Assembly: GCA_944384925.1 (NCBI GenBank)
Contig: CALWVF010000001.1
Coordinates: 25,246 to 89,245, forward strand
From: an uncultured Clostridia bacterium
Lineage (GTDB): Bacteria > Bacillota > Clostridia > Oscillospirales > Acutalibacteraceae
DNA length: 64,000 nucleotides
Reading direction: 5' to 3'
Every line of letters starts with the position of its first letter. The stretch's first letter is position 1. Below are positions 1 to 5,985 of this stretch, in pieces. Under the pieces are notes generated by a model. That model ran no database searches. It had not been told where the DNA came from and saw only the letters and a list, made by a program, of their open reading frames with translations. The position numbers and the translations under genes are program-made.

Positions 1-166
1 TGTTTGAAAAATTGAAAAATGAAAGAACAAAGTTTATTTTTTAATTTATAATTGAAATATTATATAGAAATAAAGATAAACTAAAAGCTTATAATAGCTA
101 TTAACAAATAACTTTTATTTAAGCTTGTTTAGCTGGTATTGTGCCGGTATGTCTTTTTTTTAGAAT

Positions 167-196
167 TCCCACATAAGTATTATTAGAGAGGTGGGA
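167..196 (+). promoter_or_regulatory. possible RBS-sequestering hairpin
   Basis: TCCCAC at 167-172 is complementary to GTGGGA at 191-196, and the 3' arm overlaps the ribosome binding site of the gene starting at 202. A run of five T follows directly, so the element also resembles a weak terminator abutting the start codon. Only six base pairs are formed with an 18-base loop, so this may be chance. Confidence 0.25.
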
Positions 197-201
197 TTTT
201 T

Positions 202-1053
202 ATGCTAACAATATTAACAATAGACACATCTATAGAAACAAGTATATTAAAAAGAGCTTTTAGCTATTTTTTTCGAAATAAGCCTAATATGGAGATTTTA
301 AATTATGGTGATTTTAAAATCAAACATATTAATTTTGTTCAAAGGACTAAAAAAATACCTTGGATGAAAATAAAAAACATCGCTGATGGAGATATAGATA
401 ACCTTATGTGCGATGAAAATATAAGTTTACCGGTGGAAAAAGGCTTTAATAGGTATTGTTCACCACTATTTAAAAGAAGACTTTGCGAAAATGCAGCACT
501 TGTTGCGCTAAACAAAGCAAATGCTAGAAATATTGCAATAACTTTGTATGATGTTCGTGCAGTACATTTAGATATGCCCAGATTATTAGCTCCATTTTGC
601 TCTGAATTGAAAATAATAACAAACAATGTGGATATTTATGAATCGGCAATTCAAGATTTAAATGAAGAACACAACACTAATATTTTTATAAGCAGTTGTA
701 TTTCTAATATGTATCCAAGTGATGTAATTATTGCTCCTGAAAAAATAAAAAAGAATTTTAAAATAGACCAAAATACTGTTGTATTTACTTCAGAGAAACC
801 TATTGCACCTTTAAATGGAATAGTTTATAATGATTATAAAATAAATGTACCAAATAAATTTAGCGATATTAAAAATTTTGGTTTAAAAAACGAATATGTT
901 TTCTCGGCACTATATACAGAAACAAATATGTATGAGTTAGGGTCATTGGTTCCTTGCTCCTGCGTATCGAAGGGGAAAGACATACCATTTAAAAAAGTTT
1001 GCCGTAATGTGGAATATATTCTAAAGGAAAAATATAAAACTGGGGACTATTAG
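202..1053 (+). CDS. hypothetical protein, 283 aa
   Basis: I do not recognise this protein. The ATG at 202 follows a good ribosome binding site (GAGAGGTGG) about 9 bases upstream. The protein appears soluble, with no signal peptide or membrane segment. The middle part (about residues 95-180) alternates short hydrophobic strands and helices, with two stretches (NIAITLYDVRA and LKIITNN) that look like strands of a Rossmann-type fold, but no complete nucleotide-binding motif is visible. The last 45 residues contain a CSC pair and several lysines. It lies 33 bases before a solute-binding lipoprotein gene on the same strand, so the two may be co-transcribed. The call as a real gene is firm from length, RBS and codon use; the function is unknown. 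Confidence 0.75.
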   Translation: MLTILTIDTSIETSILKRAFSYFFRNKPNMEILNYGDFKIKHINFVQRTKKIPWMKIKNIADGDIDNLMCDENISLPVEKGFNRYCSPLFKRRLCENAALVALNKANARNIAITLYDVRAVHLDMPRLLAPFCSELKIITNNVDIYESAIQDLNEEHNTNIFISSCISNMYPSDVIIAPEKIKKNFKIDQNTVVFTSEKPIAPLNGIVYNDYKINVPNKFSDIKNFGLKNEYVFSALYTETNMYELGSLVPCSCVSKGKDIPFKKVCRNVEYILKEKYKTGDY

Positions 1054-1086
1054 TAATTAAAATCATTTCAGAGGAGTGTTAAAGTT

Positions 1087-1860
1087 ATGAGGGTTTCTTT
1101 AAAAAAATGTTTGATGTTTAGTACATTGGTATTGGTGTTGTTGTTACCTGGGTGTTTAAAAAATAAGTCTGGATATTCTAGTGTTTACGACAGAGCGAAA
1201 AAAACTGGCAAAATTATTGTTGGAACTTCAGCAAATTGTGAACCTTTTGAATATGTTTTTAATGGAAAAATTCAAGGCATTGATATTGATATTGCAAATA
1301 TTATAGCTAAAAGATTATCGTCTAACTTAGAAGTAAAGGATATTATTTTTGATAATTTAATATCTGATTTAAATGATTATGAATGCGATTTTGTTGCTTC
1401 GGCGATGAGTATAAACGACTTAAGGTCAGAGGAAGTAGACTTTTCTGAACCGTATTATGTAAATAGTCAGCGCTTAGTTGTTTTATCGGGTACGGGAATT
1501 CACAATTTTGACGATTTATTTATGAAAAATATAGCGGTTCAAAAAGGTACAACATCTGATATGTATGTTAATCCGAAATTAAAAGATTCGACTTTTATAC
1601 AATACGATAGATACGATGAGGCAGTAAATAGTTTATTGAATCAAGAAGTAAGCGCAATTATAGTTGATGATTTTACAGCAGATAAGATAGTCGAAAGAAG
1701 TGGAGGAAAAATATTTAAGCTGAGTAATAGCTTGGCAATGGAAAGCTATGCTATAGCTGTATCGAAGGGTGAAACAGAACTGTTACAAGTTATAAATAAT
1801 GTTATAAGAGAGATTAAAGACAACGGAGAACTTGAAAATATAATAAATTCATATAAATAG
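1087..1860 (+). CDS. amino-acid-type ABC transporter substrate-binding lipoprotein
   Basis: The product (257 aa) is a family 3 extracellular solute-binding protein. Residues 1-22 form a lipoprotein signal peptide: lysines at the start, a leucine/valine-rich core and the lipobox LLPGC, so the mature protein should be tethered by a lipidated cysteine outside the membrane. The body shows the usual start of the family (GKIIVGTSANCEPFEY) followed by GIDIDIANIIAKRL and a later AIIVDDFTAD stretch, matching the two-lobed amino-acid-binding fold. The RBS is GAGGAG, 9 bases before the ATG. No permease or ATPase gene is adjacent, so it either works with a transporter encoded elsewhere or has become a sensor-like binding protein. 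The ligand cannot be read from the sequence. Confidence 0.88.
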   Translation: MRVSLKKCLMFSTLVLVLLLPGCLKNKSGYSSVYDRAKKTGKIIVGTSANCEPFEYVFNGKIQGIDIDIANIIAKRLSSNLEVKDIIFDNLISDLNDYECDFVASAMSINDLRSEEVDFSEPYYVNSQRLVVLSGTGIHNFDDLFMKNIAVQKGTTSDMYVNPKLKDSTFIQYDRYDEAVNSLLNQEVSAIIVDDFTADKIVERSGGKIFKLSNSLAMESYAIAVSKGETELLQVINNVIREIKDNGELENIINSYK

Positions 1861-2116
1861 AAGTTGAACATTTATGTTATATAGGTTGTAAGCACTTATA
1901 AAAAACCAGAAAATAATGTGTAATGTTAGGTATAACTGTGTAGCAAGTGTTTATTTATTATAGATTGTTGTGGATATATTAAATAATATTATAAAGTCGT
2001 AATAAATATATCTGGCAATAGGCATTCCTGTAAGTAAAGATTAAAAATTACATAAATCATATTATAATATTATACAATTATGTTGTTAATGCAATTATTT
2101 AAAGGAGGGATGTAAA

Positions 2117-2188
2117 AGGTTAATATCAATTAAACATGTACTATCTAAAATATTAATATTTAATGTGACATCTAACAATATGTTTTGA
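2117..2188 (+). pseudogene. decayed first copy of peptide A
   Basis: This stretch matches the 5' end of the two intact peptide A genes at 2725 and 3322. The leader GGAGG and spacing are kept, then the intact ATGTTAATATCA reads AGGTTAATATCA, so the start codon is lost. The frame then gives LISIxxVLS, as in the intact copies, diverges, and stops at 2186-2188. The distance from here to the next peptide B start (203 bases) is almost that in the intact second cassette (211 bases), which suggests an old complete cassette that decayed in place. Confidence 0.6.
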
Positions 2189-2319
2189 ATCTTTATAGTC
2201 AATAATGACTCAATAATTAAATTTATAATTAGAGAATTATATTATTTAGAAAAAACGGAAATTAAAATGAATAGGAATAAAGGTATATAGTATTGGTGTT
2301 ATAGCAAGGAGGAAAAATT

Positions 2320-2472
2320 GTGGATGTTGTTAAGAAATGGATTATGCGTGGACTAAAATTTGGGATAATAACAACTTTATTGATAACAGCTATATATTTT
2401 ATATTACAAGTTTTGGGTATTACATATGGTATTGGAGCATTAATTAATAGGTTGGCTTTAGCAAATTGTTAG
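2320..2472 (+). CDS. small membrane peptide B1, 50 aa
   Basis: This GTG-started peptide follows AAGGAGG at a 6-base spacing. It begins with D-V-V-K-K-W and a second basic patch R-G-L-K, followed by about 25 hydrophobic residues that could span a membrane, and ends in N-C. The start resembles the short peptides at 2936 and 3528 (M-x-x-[VI]-K-K-[WC]-x-x-x-G-L), so these form one family of second peptides in the cassettes. A strong terminator follows 38 bases after the stop. I know no named family that fits; a leaderless bacteriocin, a type I toxin-like peptide or a signalling peptide are all possible. The cognate peptide A upstream is broken. Confidence 0.65.
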   Translation: MDVVKKWIMRGLKFGIITTLLITAIYFILQVLGITYGIGALINRLALANC

Positions 2473-2510
2473 ATTTGCCTTGGTAAAATAATTGTAAATA
2501 TAGATTTTTA

Positions 2511-2554
2511 GCGGAGTTTAGTATAAAAGAATTAATACTAAACCCCGCTTTTTT
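2511..2554 (+). terminator. rho-independent terminator of peptide cassette 1
   Basis: GCGGAGTTTAGTAT and ATACTAAACCCCGC pair with one mismatch around a loop of about ten bases and are followed by six T. It directly follows peptide B1 and precedes the promoter of cassette 2. Confidence 0.88.
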
Positions 2555-2775
2555 ATAAAATAAAAGAGAACGTAATACAACAAAATGCACAAACAATTAA
2601 CATAATTATTACAATAATTCTACACGAAATAAACGTATAAAATGCATAAAACATATTGAAATATTATATTAATTATGCTATAATAATAACTGTAGTAAAC
2701 AAAATGATATAGGGAGGAAATAAAATGTTAATATCAATAATGGATGTATTATCACAAGCATCAGCGCAAGTGGGT
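2555..2775 (+). repeat. cassette repeat, copy 1 (promoter plus 5' end of peptide A)
   Basis: This block recurs at 3173-3373 and, without the coding part, at 3948-4044. Identity is nearly complete from about 150 bases upstream of peptide A through its first 17 codons and then drops sharply. It contains the perfect inverted repeat AATTATT-AC-AATAATT (2604-2619) centred about 45 bases upstream of the -35 box, a plausible operator. Conservation of leader and promoter with divergence of the C-terminal coding part points to tandem duplication followed by diversification. Confidence 0.85.
2656..2684 (+). promoter_or_regulatory. sigma-A promoter of peptide cassette 2
   Basis: TTGAAA (2656-2661), a 17-base spacer and TATAAT (2679-2684), with TGC before the -10 box (extended -10). 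The initiation site would lie near 2691, about 34 bases before the peptide A start. Confidence 0.85.
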
Positions 2776-2919
2776 GCTGCAGTAAGTCACGTAGGAAATT
2801 TAATAGATAATAGTACTGGAATTGTTAGATTTCTTTCAGCAACTACAGCTTGTGCGGCAGGTATGGCAGTAGGAAGAGAAGTTTTACGTTTAATATTTAA
2901 ATTAATACTTAAAAGATAA
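2725..2919 (+). CDS. small peptide A2, 64 aa, cationic C-terminus
   Basis: The ATG follows GGGAGG at a good spacing. The first 14 residues (MLISIMDVLSQASA) are identical to those of peptide A3 at 3322. The middle is alanine/glycine rich with a hydrophobic stretch (about residues 36-50), and the C-terminus is strongly basic and amphipathic (R-E-V-L-R-L-I-F-K-L-I-L-K-R). This is the make-up of a membrane-active peptide. The shared N-terminus with a variable remainder recalls leader-core precursors, although no double-glycine site is present; A-S-A at 12-14 could be a cleavage site, which is speculative. Peptide B2 begins 16 bases after the stop and is surely co-transcribed. No known family recognised. 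Confidence 0.75.
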   Translation: MLISIMDVLSQASAQVGAAVSHVGNLIDNSTGIVRFLSATTACAAGMAVGREVLRLIFKLILKR

Positions 2920-2935
2920 ATAAGGAGGAGAAATT

Positions 2936-3049
2936 ATGAATCTTGTTAAAAAGTGGTTTGTACGTGGTCTTGAAATTGTGGTAGCAGCTTTAATCATAAA
3001 GTTGGTAAGTGAATTTGCAGTAATCGGTGCTATGGCTTCATTGACGTAA
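2936..3049 (+). CDS. small membrane peptide B2, 37 aa
   Basis: Translation starts at an ATG 7 bases after AAGGAGGAG. The sequence begins M-N-L-V-K-K-W-F-V-R-G-L-E, closely matching B1, and continues as a single hydrophobic helix of about 23 residues with one lysine and one glutamate. It is the second gene of cassette 2 and is followed by a terminator about 70 bases on. The fixed A-B order in the cassettes suggests that the two peptides act together, as in two-peptide bacteriocins, or that one neutralises the other. Neither is proven by sequence. Confidence 0.72.
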   Translation: MNLVKKWFVRGLEIVVAALIIKLVSEFAVIGAMASLT

Positions 3050-3116
3050 AATTTAACCTGAGACCTTTAATAATAAGCTTCTAGTCCTAATAGGAGAAAC
3101 TTTTAAATAGATAAAA

Positions 3117-3164
3117 TAAAGCAATGCTTATTAAAAAGAATAACACTAAGCGTTGCTTTATTAT
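3117..3164 (+). terminator. rho-independent terminator of peptide cassette 2
   Basis: AAAGCAATGCTTA pairs with TAAGCGTTGCTTT (one G-T pair) and is followed by a T-rich tail. It separates cassette 2 from the promoter of cassette 3. Confidence 0.82.
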
Positions 3165-3172
3165 TAGAGAAA

Positions 3173-3373
3173 AACAACAAAATGCACAAACAATTAACAT
3201 AATTATTACAATAATTCTACATGGAATAAACTTATAAAATGCATAAAATATATTGAAATATTATATTAATTGTGCTATAATAATAACTATAGTAAACAAA
3301 ATGATATAGGGAGGAAATAAAATGTTAATATCAATAATGGATGTATTGTCACAAGCATCAGCGAAAGTACAAG
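3173..3373 (+). repeat. cassette repeat, copy 2 (promoter plus 5' end of peptide A)
   Basis: Second copy of the block at 2555, differing at only a few positions up to codon 17 of peptide A3. The inverted repeat AATTATT-AC-AATAATT is conserved at 3201-3216. Confidence 0.85.
3253..3281 (+). promoter_or_regulatory. sigma-A promoter of peptide cassette 3
   Basis: TTGAAA (3253-3258), a 17-base spacer and TATAAT (3276-3281) with the extended -10 TGC. It is practically identical to the promoter of cassette 2. Confidence 0.85.
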
Positions 3374-3513
3374 CAGGATTAGGTCCAGTAGTGAATTTTA
3401 TGGATAATCATGGATGTATTCGAATAACAGTTGGTGTCGCAGCTTTTTTAGCATTTATGAAGATAGGTTGCAAAAGCATGAAATATATATTAAATTTGAT
3501 ATTTGAAGGATAA
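3322..3513 (+). CDS. small peptide A3, 63 aa
   Basis: This paralogue of peptide A2 shares its RBS, start and first 14 residues and then diverges. It carries a glycine/valine segment, a hydrophobic helix around residues 34-50, two cysteines (C32 and C50) and a C-terminal amphipathic stretch with three lysines. Between the identical first 14 codons and the rest the DNA identity falls off abruptly, unlike uniform drift. The gene is first in cassette 3, ahead of B3 and peptide C. Function unknown; membrane activity is inferred from composition only. Confidence 0.75.
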   Translation: MLISIMDVLSQASAKVQAGLGPVVNFMDNHGCIRITVGVAAFLAFMKIGCKSMKYILNLIFEG

Positions 3514-3527
3514 AGGAGAAGAAAGTT

Positions 3528-3704
3528 ATGAAATTTATTAAAAAATGTTCTACAATTGGGTTAGAAATTGGATTAGCTATACCGTTTTTTGTGAAATTTT
3601 ATCAATTTATGTTCAGAGTTATGTTTGGCTCTGAAGTTGTCACACATGAAGATTATGTGAGTATGGTTGAATTTTATCAAAGATTTTTTTCATGGCTATA
3701 TTAA
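3528..3704 (+). CDS. small peptide B3, 58 aa
   Basis: The ATG follows AAAGGAGAAG. The start M-K-F-I-K-K-C-S-T-I-G-L-E-I-G-L aligns with B1 and B2, followed by a hydrophobic, phenylalanine-rich helix. Unlike B1 and B2 it has a polar tail of about 24 residues with V-T-H-E-D and an aromatic end (F-F-S-W-L-Y). The tail is either an extension that gives a different specificity or the result of a lost stop. It lies 14 bases after peptide A3. Confidence 0.68.
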   Translation: MKFIKKCSTIGLEIGLAIPFFVKFYQFMFRVMFGSEVVTHEDYVSMVEFYQRFFSWLY

Positions 3705-3749
3705 TCGTAATGTAATTATCATTGTAATTAATTAAAAGGAAGTAAAATA

Positions 3750-3875
3750 ATGAATATTATTGTTAAAAGTAAATTATTAATAGGTGCAGGTGTGGCTGCA
3801 GTGGTAACATTTGCATCATTTGTAATTAAAGCTGTAGGTAATATTGCGGCAGGAGTTGGAATGCTAGGATTTTAA
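3750..3875 (+). CDS. small hydrophobic peptide C, 41 aa
   Basis: Third open frame of cassette 3, starting 45 bases after B3 behind AAAGGAAG. It has two lysines near the start, then glycine/alanine/valine-rich hydrophobic sequence with one internal lysine, ending G-M-L-G-F. It matches neither A nor B, so cassette 3 carries an extra component, possibly an immunity peptide or a third active peptide. A terminator follows within 30 bases, closing the cassette. Confidence 0.65.
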   Translation: MNIIVKSKLLIGAGVAAVVTFASFVIKAVGNIAAGVGMLGF

Positions 3876-3903
3876 TGTAAAAATTACAAATACTTAATTT
3901 GCA

Positions 3904-3946
3904 GCAGGGTTTAGTGAGAAAATAGTTTCACTTAACCCTGCATTTT
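3904..3946 (+). terminator. rho-independent terminator of peptide cassette 3
   Basis: GCAGGGTTTAGTGA pairs with TCACTTAACCCTGC around a short loop and is followed by five T. Confidence 0.88.
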
Positions 3947-3947
3947 T

Positions 3948-4044
3948 ATAAAATAGAAGAGAACGTAATACAACAAAATGCACAAACAATTAACATAATT
4001 ATTACAATAATTCTACACGAAATAAACGTATAAAATGCATTGCA
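3948..4044 (+). repeat. cassette repeat, copy 3, orphan promoter block
   Basis: A third copy of the upstream block, including AATTATT-AC-AATAATT at 3997-4012, with no peptide gene after it. The -35 region reads TTGCAA and the -10 TGCAAT, so the promoter is decayed. The sequence runs straight into the end of the convergent GH13 gene. It looks like the left edge of a lost fourth cassette. Confidence 0.75.
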
Positions 4045-4078
4045 ATATTACATTAATTATGATGCAATAGCGAAATTT

Positions 4079-5941
4079 TTATAATATTAATAGGGCTACA
4101 AAGAAACCCAATGGTGGTATATTGATATTTTCATTATGTGTGCTATTAGATAAAATAACTTTTTTAATTTTATAATCTTTTGGGATTTCTAGCTTTACAT
4201 CGACTTCTCCGGCATTGAATGCGCACAGTAGAGCTTTATTATTTTGGATTCTAAAATACGATAAAATTTCATTATTGCTAAAGTAGTTTTTAAAATTTGC
4301 ACATAAGATATCTTTATACTTTTTTCTAAATTTTCCTAAATGTTTATACCACGATAAAAGTGTCTTATTTTGATTTTCCCAATTAAAGTAACGTCTATTA
4401 AAAGGATCTAAGTAACCTTCCATGCCAATTTCATCGCCATAGTATATGCTTGGAACTCCAGGCAGTGTATATTGTATAAGAGAAGCAAGTTGTACAAGTT
4501 GAATTCCTTTTTTGAAATCGTTTTCACTTAAATATTGTTTAGATTGCCATGCCTTATCGCGACCATTTAGAGGTTCACCTGCAAGAGAGGTTATTATACG
4601 TTCACTATCGTGAGTGCTAAGCATATTCATCATAATGCTGGAAACTTGTTTTGGGTAATTTTCAAGTATGCTTAAGATATGAAACATAGCATCTTTAGCA
4701 TTTTTATATTTTAAGAATTCAATTATTGCATTTCTAAACGGATAGTTCATAACACTATCTAACTCATTACCAAGTAAAAATTCTCTTCGTTTGCTATAGC
4801 TTATTTTATTTGAGGCATCTTCCCAAACCTCTCCGATAATTAAAGCATCTTTATTAACTTTTTTAGCGGCATTCCTAATGTTAGCGATAAATTCATCGGG
4901 CAATTCATCCGCGACATCGAGCCTCCAACCAGTAGCGCCGAAATTTAGCCACTTTTGAATAATGCCATTTTGACCAGTTATATATTTATTATAATTTTCA
5001 TTTAACTCGTTAACTTCTGGTAGCGTATCAAATCCCCACCAAGAATTATATTGGTCTGGCCAATTTATAAAGTTATACCAACTATAATAAGGAGAATCTT
5101 GGGAATTGTAAGCTCCGAGACTTTTATATCTATTGTTTTTATTGAAGTAAATACTATCACTGCCAGTGTGGCTGAATACACCGTCTATTATTATATGGAT
5201 ACCTAACTTTTTAGCTTCTGCGCATAGATGTTTAAATAAATTGATGTTACCCAAGAGAGGATCGACCTTTTCATAATTGGCTGTGTCGTATCTATGATTT
5301 GTGTGAGATTCAAATATAGGATTAAGATAAATACATGTAACCCCTAAACTTTTTAAGTATTCTAATTTTTTTGTTATGCCTTCTAAATCCCCGCAATAAT
5401 AATCAGAATTTGTTACCTTGCCTTGTGAATTAAAATTCCATTCAGGGTCTTTATTTTTATCATTAACAATAGTTCTGTCTTTGGGAATACATTTTTTTTT
5501 CTTACCGGAAGAAAAGAATCTATCAGGAAAAATTTGATATATTATTCCGCCTTCAAGCCAATTTGGGGTCTCGAAGGACTTTTTATATACAGTAATTTGC
5601 CATAGGGAATTGTTATTAAAATCACCTTCAAACGAATTTGGTTTTTTTGAAATACTTTCACAACCATTTATAGTTTCGATCTGAAAATTATACCAATATA
5701 ACCCAGCTTCTTCCGGCTGAAAATGACATTCCCACATTTCATGATCGGATTGTAACATCCCACACCAAAACATATCTAAAGAATACATTAAATTCTTGTT
5801 TTCGAAGTTAACACATAGGTTAGCCTTGGAGCATTTTATATTTCTTGGTAATACAATTTTAAAATGTATTTTTGTTCCTTCTTCAACAGCGCCAAAAGGC
5901 TCTTTAAAAAAAGCATTTGTAGAATCGAATATACATTGCAT
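4079..5941 (-). CDS. GH13 alpha-amylase family hydrolase (neopullulanase/cyclomaltodextrinase type)
   Basis: This intracellular-type glycoside hydrolase should cleave alpha-1,4 links of maltodextrins or cyclodextrins; there is no signal peptide. An N-terminal beta-sandwich of about 125 residues, as in neopullulanase/MalZ enzymes, precedes the catalytic barrel (from GGIIYQIFPDRF). The catalytic triad is visible: nucleophile D in GWRLDVADE (about residue 342), acid/base E in IIGEVWED (about 371) and transition-state D in STHDSERI (about 455). A longer frame opens at 5968, but the ATG at 5941 has AAAGGAAG in front of it while 5968 has no RBS, so I chose 5941. The gene follows glgP by 44 bases and forms a maltodextrin operon with it. 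The exact substrate is not determined by sequence. Confidence 0.9.
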   Translation of the reverse strand: MQCIFDSTNAFFKEPFGAVEEGTKIHFKIVLPRNIKCSKANLCVNFENKNLMYSLDMFWCGMLQSDHEMWECHFQPEEAGLYWYNFQIETINGCESISKKPNSFEGDFNNNSLWQITVYKKSFETPNWLEGGIIYQIFPDRFFSSGKKKKCIPKDRTIVNDKNKDPEWNFNSQGKVTNSDYYCGDLEGITKKLEYLKSLGVTCIYLNPIFESHTNHRYDTANYEKVDPLLGNINLFKHLCAEAKKLGIHIIIDGVFSHTGSDSIYFNKNNRYKSLGAYNSQDSPYYSWYNFINWPDQYNSWWGFDTLPEVNELNENYNKYITGQNGIIQKWLNFGATGWRLDVADELPDEFIANIRNAAKKVNKDALIIGEVWEDASNKISYSKRREFLLGNELDSVMNYPFRNAIIEFLKYKNAKDAMFHILSILENYPKQVSSIMMNMLSTHDSERIITSLAGEPLNGRDKAWQSKQYLSENDFKKGIQLVQLASLIQYTLPGVPSIYYGDEIGMEGYLDPFNRRYFNWENQNKTLLSWYKHLGKFRKKYKDILCANFKNYFSNNEILSYFRIQNNKALLCAFNAGEVDVKLEIPKDYKIKKVILSNSTHNENINIPPLGFFVALLIL

Positions 5942-5985
5942 AGAATAATTTCTTCCTTTATAATACATTTTTATTCATTATATAC

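Noticed and set aside
2555..4044. CRISPR array
   Set aside because: Repeat blocks are about 100-200 bases, only three in number, contain promoters and coding sequence, and no short regular spacers exist.
2555..4044. Insertion sequence or transposon ends
   Set aside because: The blocks are direct repeats without a transposase gene or terminal inverted repeats.
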